Of a stretch of 64,000 nucleotides of DNA, positions 55,492-64,000 are shown piece by piece. The DNA lies in the NCBI RefSeq assembly GCF_900107415.1, contig NZ_FNPX01000008.1, positions 62,001 to 126,000 of the forward strand. The letters run 5' to 3'. Within the stretch, counting starts at the first letter, position 1, and each line of letters begins with the position of its first letter. The DNA comes from Jannaschia faecimaris (lineage in GTDB: Bacteria > Pseudomonadota > Alphaproteobacteria > Rhodobacterales > Rhodobacteraceae). Both the position numbers and the translations under genes were made by a program. The notes beneath the pieces were generated by a model that searched no databases, had not been told where the DNA came from, and saw only the letters and a program-made list of their open reading frames with translations.

Positions 55492-57104
55492 ACTGCGGTA
55501 ATCTTGATCTTCGAAGCGTGCGACAAGTAAGCGAAACCGTTGCCGTCAAGCGTCAGTGTGCCGTCGTCAAGCGTGGCCTCGTTGGAGAACATGGTGGTTG
55601 CCTCGCCCGTTACCTTTAGGGTGTGCGGCTCTGGCGAGAGGTTGAACACGCAGGTCAACGTTTCCTCCGGGGCGCTGCGCGTGAAGGCCAGTATCGGCTC
55701 GGGCAGCGTCAGGAACGTCGTTGATCCTTGGGTCAGGGCAGGGCTTGCCTTGCGGCGGGCGATGGCGGCCTTGTAGTAGGCGAGGATGCCGTCCTCGGTC
55801 TGGCTGTCCACGGCCTTTGCCGCCTGTGGTGCCTTGACCGGCAGCCACGGCTTGCCCGTTGAGAACCCGGCGTTGGGTTCGTCCTTTTCCCAGACCATCG
55901 GCGTACGGCACCCGTCGCGTCCCTTGACGGCGGGCCAGAACCGGAGCGCGGGCGGGTCGGTCAGTTCTTCGTAGGTCAATTCGGTGTCGGTCTGACCCAG
56001 TTCCTCGCCTTGGTAAATTCCGATCGTCCCCTCGAACGACATTAACATCGCGCAGGCAAGGCGCGCCATCGTGTCTTCGGAAACCGAATGCTCGGCCCAG
56101 CGGCTGACGTGTCGGGGGACGTCATGGTTGCTGAACGACCAATAGGGGTGGCCGTCAGGTGCACCGCGCTGAAACCCTTGAATGCAATTCTGAAAATGCT
56201 CCACATTGAAATCGGGTCCCAACATCGCAAAGCTGTACGCCATGTGGAGCCGGGACATCCCGGCGGTATACTCGCCCATGATCTCGATGGAGCGGTGCCC
56301 CATCTCGCCGACCTCGCCGACCATCATAATGTCCTCGTACTGGTCGGTCAGGGCGCGCATCCGCTCCAGAAAGCCCAGATTTTCTGGCCTGGTTTTGTTG
56401 TATAGGTTGTGCTGCATCCCATACAGATCGGTCGCCATGACCTGCGGTCGTGTCTGTGCCGGCGGATTAGAACGTAGCTCCTTGTCGTGAAAATAGTAGT
56501 TCACCGTATCCAGACGGAAGCCGTCCAGCCCGCGGTCCAGCCAGAACTTGCAGGTGTCCAAGATTGCGTCCACGACGTCCGGATTGTGGAAGTTCAGGTC
56601 CGGCTGCGAGGCGAGGAAGTGGTGCAGATAATACTGTCCGCGCTGGGGGTCGAATTCCCAAGCGGGTCCTCCGAAGTGACTGTGCCAGTTTGTCGGCGGG
56701 GAGCCATCGGGCAGGGGGTCGGCCCAGACGTACCAATCTGCCTTGTCGTTATCACGGCTGAGGCGCGATTGCTTGAACCACTCGTGCTTGTTCGAGGTAT
56801 GCGAAAGCACCTGATCGACGATGACCTTCAGACCCCGCGCATGCGCCCCTTTGATCAGCGCATCGAAATCAGCAAGGTTTCCGAACAAGGGATCAATGGC
56901 TAGATAATCAGAAACGTCATAACCCATGTCCGCTTGTGGGGACTGGAAGATCGGCGACAGCCAAATGCAATCCGCGCCAATCTCTGCGATGTGGTCCAAG
57001 CGTCGCGTGATCCCTCTCAGGTCGCCAACGCCGTCGCCGTCATCATCCTGGAATGACCGAGGGTAGACCTGATAGATTACGGCACTTCGCCACCATTCCC
57101 GCAT
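55488..57104 (-). CDS. GH13 alpha-glucosidase / oligo-1,6-glucosidase
   Basis: 538 residues. The barrel has the conserved regions VDQVLSHTSNKHEWF, nucleophile Asp199 (DGFRLDTVN), acid/base Glu264 (MVGEVGE) and the FSNHDVPR aspartate (Asp328). The C-terminal ~100 residues are the short beta-sandwich (DUF3459 type). Relatives hydrolyse alpha-glucosidic bonds in short oligosaccharides, which fits clean-up of maltodextrins made from glycogen or imported. It is cytoplasmic, without signal peptide. It is convergent with glgP with 4 nt overlap, so the tails are mutual antisense. Confidence 0.88.
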   Translation of the reverse strand: MREWWRSAVIYQVYPRSFQDDDGDGVGDLRGITRRLDHIAEIGADCIWLSPIFQSPQADMGYDVSDYLAIDPLFGNLADFDALIKGAHARGLKVIVDQVLSHTSNKHEWFKQSRLSRDNDKADWYVWADPLPDGSPPTNWHSHFGGPAWEFDPQRGQYYLHHFLASQPDLNFHNPDVVDAILDTCKFWLDRGLDGFRLDTVNYYFHDKELRSNPPAQTRPQVMATDLYGMQHNLYNKTRPENLGFLERMRALTDQYEDIMMVGEVGEMGHRSIEIMGEYTAGMSRLHMAYSFAMLGPDFNVEHFQNCIQGFQRGAPDGHPYWSFSNHDVPRHVSRWAEHSVSEDTMARLACAMLMSFEGTIGIYQGEELGQTDTELTYEELTDPPALRFWPAVKGRDGCRTPMVWEKDEPNAGFSTGKPWLPVKAPQAAKAVDSQTEDGILAYYKAAIARRKASPALTQGSTTFLTLPEPILAFTRSAPEETLTCVFNLSPEPHTLKVTGEATTMFSNEATLDDGTLTLDGNGFAYLSHASKIKITAV

Positions 57105-57483
57105 GCGCCAACTCCTTATCTCCGACAGATGTATCAGTCAGCGTCATGATTGAAAGGCTGCCGTGGGATGAAAATATGCCGCAGGGCCAGGGAAGACCGG
57201 TATCCGAAGCGTGGGCATCGCCACACCAGTCCGGACGCGGCGCGCCTCGGAGGAGATCGGACCGGTGCTGCGCGGCGCATCCTCATGAAGGGCTTCGACG
57301 TGGCGCGCCACATTCGTGTTAGGGCCGGAGGGTCCAAGATCTCGTGGTCTCGTCATATGCGGCTTGGTGAAATGGGACCTTTGCTGCCTACTGCGCGACG
57401 GCTTGCAATGGTTCCTCGTGCATCATACGGTCTGAATATCGGAATACTGTTCTGCATAGTGGAATTTCTAGGGAGGAGATTCG
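57105..57483. other. 379-bp intergenic region, promoter of the TRAP operon
   Basis: Divergent gap between the alpha-glucosidase start and dctP. No credible ORF. It should hold both promoters. The 34 bp before dctP contain a candidate IclR-type site and the ribosome-binding site GGGAGGAG. Confidence 0.5.
57450..57464. promoter_or_regulatory. candidate IclR-family operator upstream of dctP
   Basis: TTCTGCATAGTGGAA resembles the TTCCGCATAGCGGAA-like palindromes of IclR regulators (match at the outer GAA/TTC arms and central ATA). It ends 19 bp before the dctP start, and an IclR gene is in the same operon. Confidence 0.35.
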
Positions 57484-58542
57484 ATGAAACCCCATAAAAT
57501 CAAGCGTATCGCGCTGTCCGCCGCGGCAATTTGCTTGGCTGCCGCAACTGCCGTGTCGGCAGAAACGAAGTTGATTCTGGGCGAAGCGGGCCCAAACCGG
57601 GGCGCGCGTGCTGCAGCACTTCAACACTTCGTCGATGAAGTGACTGCCCGTACCGACGGGGAAGTCGTCATCGATGTTCAATGGGGCGGTGCGCTGTTCA
57701 AGGCGAACGCGGCCGTCGGGTCCATCGCGGACGGCGTTGCCGATCTTGGAACCATCATCAGCGTCTATTTCCCGCAAGAGATGGTGGGCTATGGCATTGC
57801 CGATCTTCCGGTCGTCAACGCCGACGCGTGGGTTGGAATGCGCGCCACCGACGACCTCATGCGGTCTTCGGACACGATCCAGGCGAACCTGGCCAATCAG
57901 AACCTCGTCTACCTTGGCACCTTCACGACATCGGCCGTGAACATCGGCTGCAAGGATGTCGCGATCCGGACCGTGGATGACATCAACGGACTCAAGATTC
58001 GTGGCGTCGGTGCCTATGGTGATACGTTCCGTGACTTCGGGGCCAACATGGTGCCGATGTCGATCTATGATGCCTATCAGGGGCTCGACACAGGTCTTCT
58101 GGATTGCTCGCAGGGTTACAGCTACGCCGTTGGTGCCCTCAAGCAGGAGGAAGTTATGACCTCCTACACGCTGTTGAACTGGGGTCAGGTGGGCGCATTG
58201 GGCGTGTTCATGAACAAGGACGTCTATGATGGCCTTGACCCGGCGATCCAGGCGGCGATGGCCGACGCGGGCGTCGCGATGGCCGACAAGCTGGGCGAAC
58301 TGATCACCGCCGACAACGCGGCTGCCGTCGAGAAAATGCTCATGGCTGGCGTCGAAGTCATCGAATTGAGCACGGCCGAGCGTGACAAGCTGGTGGTGCA
58401 GGGCGCGCAATATGTCGATGCCTGGGTCGAACGTGCGTCCGGGGTCGGCATCGACGGTTCTGCCCTGCTGGCAGAGTACGAAACGCTGCTGGCGAAATAC
58501 GCCGAGGAGCGGGACACCCAAGGCTACCCCTGGACCCGCTGA
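57484..58542 (+). CDS. dctP: TRAP-type carboxylate transporter, periplasmic substrate-binding protein
   Basis: 352 residues with a signal peptide (about 1-27, ending AVSAE). The mature part is a DctP/SBP fold: GARAAALQHFVDEVTARTDG at the start, IRTVDDINGLKIRGVGAYGD, and QGLDTGLLDCSQGYSYAVGA. Arg in KIRG is the usual carboxylate-binding residue. It captures an organic acid in the periplasm and delivers it to DctQM. GGGAGGAG precedes ATG 57484. First gene of the operon. Confidence 0.92.
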   Translation: MKPHKIKRIALSAAAICLAAATAVSAETKLILGEAGPNRGARAAALQHFVDEVTARTDGEVVIDVQWGGALFKANAAVGSIADGVADLGTIISVYFPQEMVGYGIADLPVVNADAWVGMRATDDLMRSSDTIQANLANQNLVYLGTFTTSAVNIGCKDVAIRTVDDINGLKIRGVGAYGDTFRDFGANMVPMSIYDAYQGLDTGLLDCSQGYSYAVGALKQEEVMTSYTLLNWGQVGALGVFMNKDVYDGLDPAIQAAMADAGVAMADKLGELITADNAAAVEKMLMAGVEVIELSTAERDKLVVQGAQYVDAWVERASGVGIDGSALLAEYETLLAKYAEERDTQGYPWTR

Positions 58543-58610
58543 TCGTTTGGTTGCCGGCCCCCGCCCACCAGGAGCGGGGGGCGGGGCCACACCGATTTCA
58601 AGGACATCCC

Positions 58611-59138
58611 ATGCTCAATCGCATCGAACGGTTCCTTCTGGATATGGCGGCCTTTGCCGTGGCCGGTCTATGCCTGCTGATTACAGGTAGCGTGGTTTTG
58701 CGCGCCACACTCAATTCCGGCATTCCAGACACAATCGTCATGGTGGCCGAGCTGATGGTTGCCGCCATCGTCCTGCCGCTGGCCGCTGCAACGACGGCGC
58801 GGGCGCACATCGTGGTGGAATTCGTGTCCAAGATGCTCACCCCCCGCACGCAGGACTGGCTGATCGTCTTTGGCAGCCTTTTTGGTGTGCTTTCCTTGAT
58901 GCCGCTGCTCTATGCCGGTTGGAACGAGGTGATGAAGAACATCGCGTCCGGCTCTTTTTACTTCGGTGAACTCAGCCTGCCGAAATGGCCGGGTCGGGCG
59001 ATTTTCTTGGTGGGGCTGTCCTTTTGCTGGCTGCGTCTGCTGCTGATGGTGGTGGCTGACATCCGCACAATCCGCGCGGGCAGCCACATAGAGGTCGAGG
59101 GCGGCAAGACCACCGACCTGATGTCGGAGAAAACCTGA
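58611..59138 (+). CDS. dctQ: TRAP transporter small permease
   Basis: 175 residues with four hydrophobic segments, the usual DctQ number, and ARAHIVVEFVSKMLTPRTQD between the second and third. It sits in the inner membrane and pairs with DctM. ATG 58611 follows AAGGACATCCC. An ORF extending 20 codons upstream lacks a membrane character and has no site. The stop TGA overlaps the dctM ATG by one base. Confidence 0.88.
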   Translation: MLNRIERFLLDMAAFAVAGLCLLITGSVVLRATLNSGIPDTIVMVAELMVAAIVLPLAAATTARAHIVVEFVSKMLTPRTQDWLIVFGSLFGVLSLMPLLYAGWNEVMKNIASGSFYFGELSLPKWPGRAIFLVGLSFCWLRLLLMVVADIRTIRAGSHIEVEGGKTTDLMSEKT

Positions 59139-60475
59139 TGGACGGCACGCTCGTCGGCCTGCTCGCCTTCGGCAGCGTCATCGGCCTGTTGGCAATTCGT
59201 GTGCCGATCGCCTTCGCGCTGGCGGGTGTTGCGGCAGTTGGCAGCTTCGTGATGTTTGCCTTCCGCACGGGGGACTTCACGCCCCTGCGGGCGATCCGCC
59301 CGACCACGTCGATGGTGTTCTCAAATTCTTTCGACCTTATCCATTCATATGACCTGTCGATGATTCCGCTGTTTGTCGCACTGGGCCACATCGCCTACCG
59401 CGCCGATATCACGACCAAGATCTATCACGCCGCCCGCGTCTGGTTGGCGCGGGTGCCGGGCGGGGTGGCTATGGCCAGCGTGGTCGGTTGCGGCGGGTTC
59501 TCGGCGATCACCGGGTCGTCCATTGCCTGTGCATCGACCATGGGCCGCATCTGCTCGCCCGAAATGTTGCGCATGGGCTACGACAAGCGGCTGGCCACGG
59601 CCTCGGTCGCGGCGGGGGGAACATTGGGGTCGCTGATCCCGCCGTCGGTCCTGTTCATAATTTATGGCATATTTACCGAGACATCGATCTCCGCTTTGTT
59701 CCTCGCGGGCATCTTGCCGGGGATCATATCGCTGCTGGGATTCATCTTGGTGATCTACCTCTGGGTCTGGCGCGATCCGTCGTCCGCACCAGCCTTCCAA
59801 GGCACGATCACGGTGCGTGACAAGTTGCACGCGGCCGTTGATGCCTGGCCTGCCGTCGCCCTCTTCGTGATCATCGTGGGCGGTATCTACGGCGGTATTT
59901 TCACCGCGACCGAAGCCGCCGCGATCTGTGTCTCCGCCGCCGTTCTGATCGGTTTCCTGCAACGTAAGCTTACTCTGACGGCCCTGTGGGAGAGCTTGCG
60001 TGAAACCTGCATCCAGACGGCGAGCATCTTCCTGATCGCTGCCGCCGCCAAAATATTCGTGGCTTTTGTCGCACTGACCGGCGTGGCCCCGGCGATCGTG
60101 GGCGCGGTGACGGACGCGCAGTTGTCGCCCGTCGTCCTGCTTATCGCGATCGCGGCGATCTACCTGTTGCTGGGCATGTTCCTCGACCCGATCGGCATCA
60201 TGGTGCTGACCCTGCCGCTGATGATTCCGCTGGTGGAGGGCTACGGCTTCGACCTGATCTGGTTCGGCGTTGTCGTCATCAAGCTGCTGGAGATCGGGCT
60301 CATCACCCCGCCCGTGGGCCTCAACGTATTCGTCATCGCCAACGTCGTGGGGCGAGAAGTACCAATTGATCGCATCTTCTCGGGTATCCTGCGGTTCCTC
60401 ACCATCGACGTACTGGTCCTGATCCTAATAATGTCTTTTCCAATACTGTCGCTCCTCATTCCGGGGAGCATGTGA
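59138..60475 (+). CDS. dctM: TRAP transporter large permease
   Basis: 445 residues, about twelve membrane segments. The DctM signatures GGFSAITGSSIACASTMGRI and LGMFLDPIGIMVLTLPLMIP are present, as is LIPPSVLFIIYGIFTETSIS. It is the sodium-coupled transport channel in the inner membrane. The start ATG shares one base with the dctQ stop (TGATG), and its stop shares one base with the iclR ATG. Confidence 0.93.
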   Translation: MDGTLVGLLAFGSVIGLLAIRVPIAFALAGVAAVGSFVMFAFRTGDFTPLRAIRPTTSMVFSNSFDLIHSYDLSMIPLFVALGHIAYRADITTKIYHAARVWLARVPGGVAMASVVGCGGFSAITGSSIACASTMGRICSPEMLRMGYDKRLATASVAAGGTLGSLIPPSVLFIIYGIFTETSISALFLAGILPGIISLLGFILVIYLWVWRDPSSAPAFQGTITVRDKLHAAVDAWPAVALFVIIVGGIYGGIFTATEAAAICVSAAVLIGFLQRKLTLTALWESLRETCIQTASIFLIAAAAKIFVAFVALTGVAPAIVGAVTDAQLSPVVLLIAIAAIYLLLGMFLDPIGIMVLTLPLMIPLVEGYGFDLIWFGVVVIKLLEIGLITPPVGLNVFVIANVVGREVPIDRIFSGILRFLTIDVLVLILIMSFPILSLLIPGSM

Positions 60476-61293
60476 TGGGTGAGCCGACTGAGGCCACGAC
60501 GACTGACCGGCGTTTCGCCACCACGCTTGCGCGGGGGCTCAGCGTGCTGCGTGCCTTCCGCCCATCGGACGACGGTCTGACCAACGCCGAGATTTCGGAG
60601 CGCACGGACTTGCCCAAGTCCACGGTTTCGCGTCTGACGTTCACGTTGCAGTCGCTCGGCTACCTGACCCATGCGCGACACCACGACCGGTATAGGCCCG
60701 GTCCCGCGCTGCTTGTGCTGGGCAACATGGCATCCGCCTCGATCAGCTTCGTCGATATGGCCGGGCCCCTGATGCAGCGTCTGGCCGATGAGACCGGCAC
60801 GCTGGTGCTCCTGCTGGTGCGCGACGGGGCCAAGATGCTGATCGTGAAGACCTGGCGACCCCGCACCGTCGCCTCGCTCTGGCTTGAGGTGGGACACCGC
60901 CTGCCGTTCATCGGCTCGTCTTCGGGGCAAACCCTGCTGGCGGCGCTTTCGCCGGAACAGTTTGGCCAGGCCCTGCGGGATGCAGATGGCGACCGTGGCC
61001 TGACGCCGAAGCGGGCCGAGGAAATCCGTCGCGAGATGGCTGGTCAGCTGATGAGGCGGGGCTTCGCAATCGCAGACCCCGAACACTACTTCGCCAGCCA
61101 GATCCATGCCGTCGCCACGCCGTTCCAGCCGAGGGATCTGGCCGAGCCGGTGGTCTTCACCTGCGGGGCCATGCCTGAAATGCTGTCAGTCGAGCGCATG
61201 GAGGCCGAGGTCGGGCCGGCCCTGCGTACAACCGTTTCCGAGTTGGAGCGCATTTTGGGGCAGATCCCCGGCGGCCCCCGCGGCGATCTTTGA
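60475..61293 (+). CDS. IclR-family transcriptional regulator
   Basis: 272 residues. An N-terminal winged helix-turn-helix (about 15-75; LARGLSVLRAFRPSDDGLTN then AEISERTDLPKSTVSRLTFT) and a C-terminal ligand-binding domain with GSSSGQTLLAALS and PFQPRDLAEPVVFTCGAMPE. I chose ATG 60475 (GGGGAG about 8 nt before) over the GTG three bases earlier. It overlaps dctM by one base and lies 10 bp before the FadJ-type gene. It likely controls the operon in response to the imported acid or a derivative. Confidence 0.9.
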   Translation: MGEPTEATTTDRRFATTLARGLSVLRAFRPSDDGLTNAEISERTDLPKSTVSRLTFTLQSLGYLTHARHHDRYRPGPALLVLGNMASASISFVDMAGPLMQRLADETGTLVLLLVRDGAKMLIVKTWRPRTVASLWLEVGHRLPFIGSSSGQTLLAALSPEQFGQALRDADGDRGLTPKRAEEIRREMAGQLMRRGFAIADPEHYFASQIHAVATPFQPRDLAEPVVFTCGAMPEMLSVERMEAEVGPALRTTVSELERILGQIPGGPRGDL

Positions 61294-61303
61294 GGAGAGT
61301 TTA

Positions 61304-63382
61304 ATGAGTCCCGTTACATATTCCGTCCAGAAAGACATCGCCGTCATCGCCATAGATAACCCACCGGTTAACGCGCTGTCACACGCCGTCCGGCAGGGGC
61401 TGGCCCGGGCGATCAAGACTTTCGCCGGCGACGAGTCTGCGCGCATCGCGGTCGTGATGGGGGCGGGGCGTCTGTTCATCGGTGGCGCGGACATCTCCGA
61501 ATTTGGCAAGCCGCTCAAGCACCCGACACTCCCGTCCGTCATCAACGCAATCGAGGCCTGCACAAAGCCCGTCATCGCCGCAATCCATGGCACCGCGCTG
61601 GGCGGCGGTCTGGAGGTGGCGCTGGGTTGCCATTACCGGCTCGCGATGATGGGCACAAAGCTGGGTCTTCCGGAAACCACGCTTGGCATTCTGCCGGGAG
61701 CGGGCGGCACGCAGCGCATGCCGCGGCTGGTCGGGCTGGAGTCGGCGGCCGAGATGATCGTCGGCGGCAAACCGATAAGTGCCGAGGACGCGCAGGCCAT
61801 CGGTCTGGTCGACGGGCTGGGGCCGGACAACGATGTACGGAGCGCCGCACTGGCCTACGCTGGCAAGCTGCTGGCCAAGGGGGCGATCGCGCGCCCAACC
61901 CGCGCCATGCCCCCTCCGGACGGCGACCTGACCGAGATGCGCGCCAAAGTGGCCGCGAAATTTCGTGGCCAGGTTGCCCAAGTGACCGCGCTGGACGCCA
62001 TGACGCGGGGCATGGCGCTGCCCTTCGACGAGGGACTGGCCGAGGAGCGTCGCCTGTTCCAGACCCTGATGGAAACGCCGCAGCGGGCAGGTCTGATCCA
62101 TGCCTTTTTCTCTGAACGTACGGTTGCCAAGCTGCCGGAAATCGCGGGCGTCAAGCCCCGCACAATCAACCGTATCGCCGTCATCGGCGGCGGTACGATG
62201 GGGTCGGGCATTGCGACCGCCGCCCTGCTTGCAGGTCTAACCGTGACATTGGTGGAGCGTGACGACGCAGCCGCCGACAAGGCCCGTGCGACGATCGCCG
62301 GCAACCTCGAAGCAGCGGTAAAGCGCGGCAAACTGACGACTGCCCGCCGCGACGCCGCGTTGAAAACCCTCGCCACCGTCACCGATTACGCCGCCCTGTC
62401 AGAGGCCGACCTCGTAGTCGAGGCCGTATTCGAGAGCATGGACGTCAAACGGGAGGTCTTTGCCAAGCTTGATGCCGTCATGAAGCCCGGCGCGGTTTTG
62501 GCAACCAACACGTCCTATCTGGACGTGAACGAGATTGCAGCCGCCACCGGTCGACCAAGCGATGTGATCGGCCTGCACTTCTTCTCACCCGCGCATATAA
62601 TGAAACTTCTGGAGGTCGTCGTTGCCGATGGCACCGCACCCGATGTGACAGCGACCGCTTTCGCGCTGGCCAAGCGTCTGGGCAAGACGCCAGTACGCGC
62701 GGGCGTCTGCGACGGCTTCATTGGCAACCGGATCCTGTCGCATTATCGCACCGCCGCCGACCACATGGTCCTTGATGGGGCCAGCCCCTACGACGTGGAC
62801 CGCGCATTGGTCGATTTCGGGTTTGCCATGGGACCGTATCAGGTCAGTGATCTGGCGGGTCTCGACATTGGGTTCGCCACGCGCCAGCGCAAGGCGGGCG
62901 ACGCCCACACCCGCGACCGCGTGCCGACCTTTGCCGATGCCCTTTATCATGCCGGGCGGTTGGGCCAGAAAACGGGCGCGGGTTACTACGACTATTCGGA
63001 AGACCGGAAGGGCAGGCCCGATCCGGCGGTCGAGGCCATCGTGGCCGAGGCCCGCACCGGTGAAACCCGTGCCTTCGGGGCCAATGAAATCGTCTGCCGG
63101 TACATGGCCGCCATGATCAACGAGGCGGCCCGCGTAGTGGAGGAAGGCATCGCCCTGCGCCCGCTGGATGTCGATGTCGTGTTCCTGCACGGCTATGGCT
63201 TTCCGCGTTATCGCGGCGGGCCGATGCACTGGGCCGATGCTCAGGGTCTCGACGGAATCCTCGTCGCCATCACCGAATTCGCGAAGACCGACGATCATTT
63301 CTGGCAGCCCGCGCCCCTCCTTTCGCGTCTGGTGGCCGAGGGTCGCCGCTTCGCCGATCTGAACCAGACCCGGAAGGACTGA
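61304..63382 (+). CDS. bifunctional enoyl-CoA hydratase / 3-hydroxyacyl-CoA dehydrogenase
   Basis: 692 residues, FadJ/FadB-like. The crotonase domain (about 1-190) has GTALGGGLEVALGCHYR and the acid/base glutamate region LPETTLGILPGAGGTQR. The NAD-binding domain (about 285-465) begins IAVIGGGTMGSGIA. The dimerisation domains follow, with a GPYQVSDLAGLDIG region and VEEGIALRPLDVDVVFLHGY. It hydrates trans-2-enoyl-CoA and oxidises the product to 3-ketoacyl-CoA. GAGGAGAG precedes ATG 61304, 10 bp after the IclR gene; the longer frame starting at 61106 reads out of frame through the regulator. The next gene is a thiolase. Confidence 0.94.
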   Translation: MSPVTYSVQKDIAVIAIDNPPVNALSHAVRQGLARAIKTFAGDESARIAVVMGAGRLFIGGADISEFGKPLKHPTLPSVINAIEACTKPVIAAIHGTALGGGLEVALGCHYRLAMMGTKLGLPETTLGILPGAGGTQRMPRLVGLESAAEMIVGGKPISAEDAQAIGLVDGLGPDNDVRSAALAYAGKLLAKGAIARPTRAMPPPDGDLTEMRAKVAAKFRGQVAQVTALDAMTRGMALPFDEGLAEERRLFQTLMETPQRAGLIHAFFSERTVAKLPEIAGVKPRTINRIAVIGGGTMGSGIATAALLAGLTVTLVERDDAAADKARATIAGNLEAAVKRGKLTTARRDAALKTLATVTDYAALSEADLVVEAVFESMDVKREVFAKLDAVMKPGAVLATNTSYLDVNEIAAATGRPSDVIGLHFFSPAHIMKLLEVVVADGTAPDVTATAFALAKRLGKTPVRAGVCDGFIGNRILSHYRTAADHMVLDGASPYDVDRALVDFGFAMGPYQVSDLAGLDIGFATRQRKAGDAHTRDRVPTFADALYHAGRLGQKTGAGYYDYSEDRKGRPDPAVEAIVAEARTGETRAFGANEIVCRYMAAMINEAARVVEEGIALRPLDVDVVFLHGYGFPRYRGGPMHWADAQGLDGILVAITEFAKTDDHFWQPAPLLSRLVAEGRRFADLNQTRKD

Positions 63383-63384
63383 CC

Positions 63385-64000
63385 ATGCCTGATCCCGTCA
63401 TCGTCTCGCTCGCCCGTACGCCTATCGGCAAGGCCGGGCGCGGTGCATTCAACCAGACCCACGGGGCCGTCATGGGGGGGCATGTCGCCGCCGAGGCGGT
63501 CAAGCGCGCCGGCATCGAACCTGACCTGATTGAAGACAGCATATGGGGCTGCGGCTATCCGGAATACGTGACCGGAGGAAATATCGCGCGTCAGATCGTG
63601 CTGCGCGGTGGGCTACCCGACAACGTTGCAGGCACGACCGTCAACCGCTTCTGCGCCAGCGGGTTGCAGGCCATTGCCATGGGCGGCCACATGATCGCGC
63701 AAGAGGGGGCAACGGCCATCCTGGTCGGCGGGGTCGAGAGTATCTCGATGGTGCAGCCGCCCGCGCGCCATTCGCGTGAAACCTGGCTGGAGGCGAACCG
63801 CCCCGACCTCTACCTGCCGATGATCGAGACGGCGGATATCGTGGCGAAACGTTATAACATAACGCGCGCCGCGCAGGACGCGCTTGGCCTGGAAAGTCAG
63901 CAGCGCACGGCCGCTGCACAGGACGCCGGGCGCTTCGACGCTGAGATCGTTCCGATCACCGTCACCAAGGCCGTCAAAGACAAGGAAACCGGCGAGGTCT
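63385..64000 (+). CDS. acetyl-CoA C-acyltransferase (thiolase), partial at the window edge
   Basis: The first 205 codons are present. The N-terminal catalytic loop VAGTTVNRFCASGLQAIAMG contains nucleophile Cys90; the C-terminal His and second Cys lie outside the window. It splits a 3-ketoacyl-CoA with CoA to acetyl-CoA and a shortened acyl-CoA. The start is two bases after the stop of the hydratase/dehydrogenase gene, completing the beta-oxidation steps of the operon. Confidence 0.92.
   Translation, partial: MPDPVIVSLARTPIGKAGRGAFNQTHGAVMGGHVAAEAVKRAGIEPDLIEDSIWGCGYPEYVTGGNIARQIVLRGGLPDNVAGTTVNRFCASGLQAIAMGGHMIAQEGATAILVGGVESISMVQPPARHSRETWLEANRPDLYLPMIETADIVAKRYNITRAAQDALGLESQQRTAAAQDAGRFDAEIVPITVTKAVKDKETGEV

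Overview
The window looks like a chromosomal segment of a high-GC alphaproteobacterium, most likely a Rhodobacteraceae / Roseobacter-group member. The evidence is protein-level resemblance: PreT/PreA, GapR (DUF2312), DUF3572 beside a PleD-like regulator, a MaeB fused to a phosphotransacetylase domain, TRAP transporters and SQR-like enzymes. No taxonomic marker such as 16S rRNA is present, so this is an inference.

Layout. 1-3.2 kb (minus strand): pyrimidine-reduction genes preT and preA (the latter cut by the window edge), with a methyltransferase and an unknown gene between them. 3.3-8 kb: a DUF1330 protein, an XRE-cupin regulator, a short stress-like operon, and an overlapping minus-strand operon of 3-hydroxybutyrate dehydrogenase, pentapeptide-repeat protein, AhpD-like protein and patatin. 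A well-formed small-RNA candidate (promoter, two hairpins, U-tract) lies at 7963-8039. 8.1-26.8 kb: core genes, namely an orphan peptide-type binding protein, a PleD-like diguanylate cyclase, an ECF sigma / membrane partner / CpxP-like / EF-hand group, MaeB, an acyl-CoA dehydrogenase divergent from an APH-type kinase (an ACAD10/11-like pair), fasciclin, GapR and an iron-type ABC permease.

26.8-44.2 kb is accessory DNA. It starts at a tRNA-Thr(UGU) whose 3' end is repeated exactly 1.67 kb downstream, the signature of tRNA-targeted integration. It holds two integrase relics, a terminase relic, IS5, IS481 and IS3 relics, and a frameshifted homocysteine methyltransferase. A 26-bp dispersed repeat occurs four times and an octanucleotide tandem array once. 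Its intact genes are an HNH endonuclease, an SQR-like flavoprotein, a two-domain unknown, a class II glutamine amidotransferase divergent from a pre-ATP-grasp ligase, and a 1490-residue CheB-CheR-PAS-histidine kinase-receiver protein. The amidotransferase/ligase pair and the tandem att structure are the best candidates for something not yet described.

44.2-57.1 kb is a complete glycogen cluster, glgB-glgC-glgA-glgX-pgm-glgP, with a convergent GH13 alpha-glucosidase. Precursor activation, chain extension, branching, debranching, phosphorolysis and phosphoglucomutase recycling are therefore encoded together, with 4-nt overlaps at glgC/glgA/glgX. 57.5-64 kb is a catabolic operon: TRAP transporter dctP-dctQ-dctM, an IclR regulator, a FadJ-type hydratase/dehydrogenase and a thiolase (cut by the window edge). 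It suggests import of a carboxylate that is then degraded by beta-oxidation-like steps.
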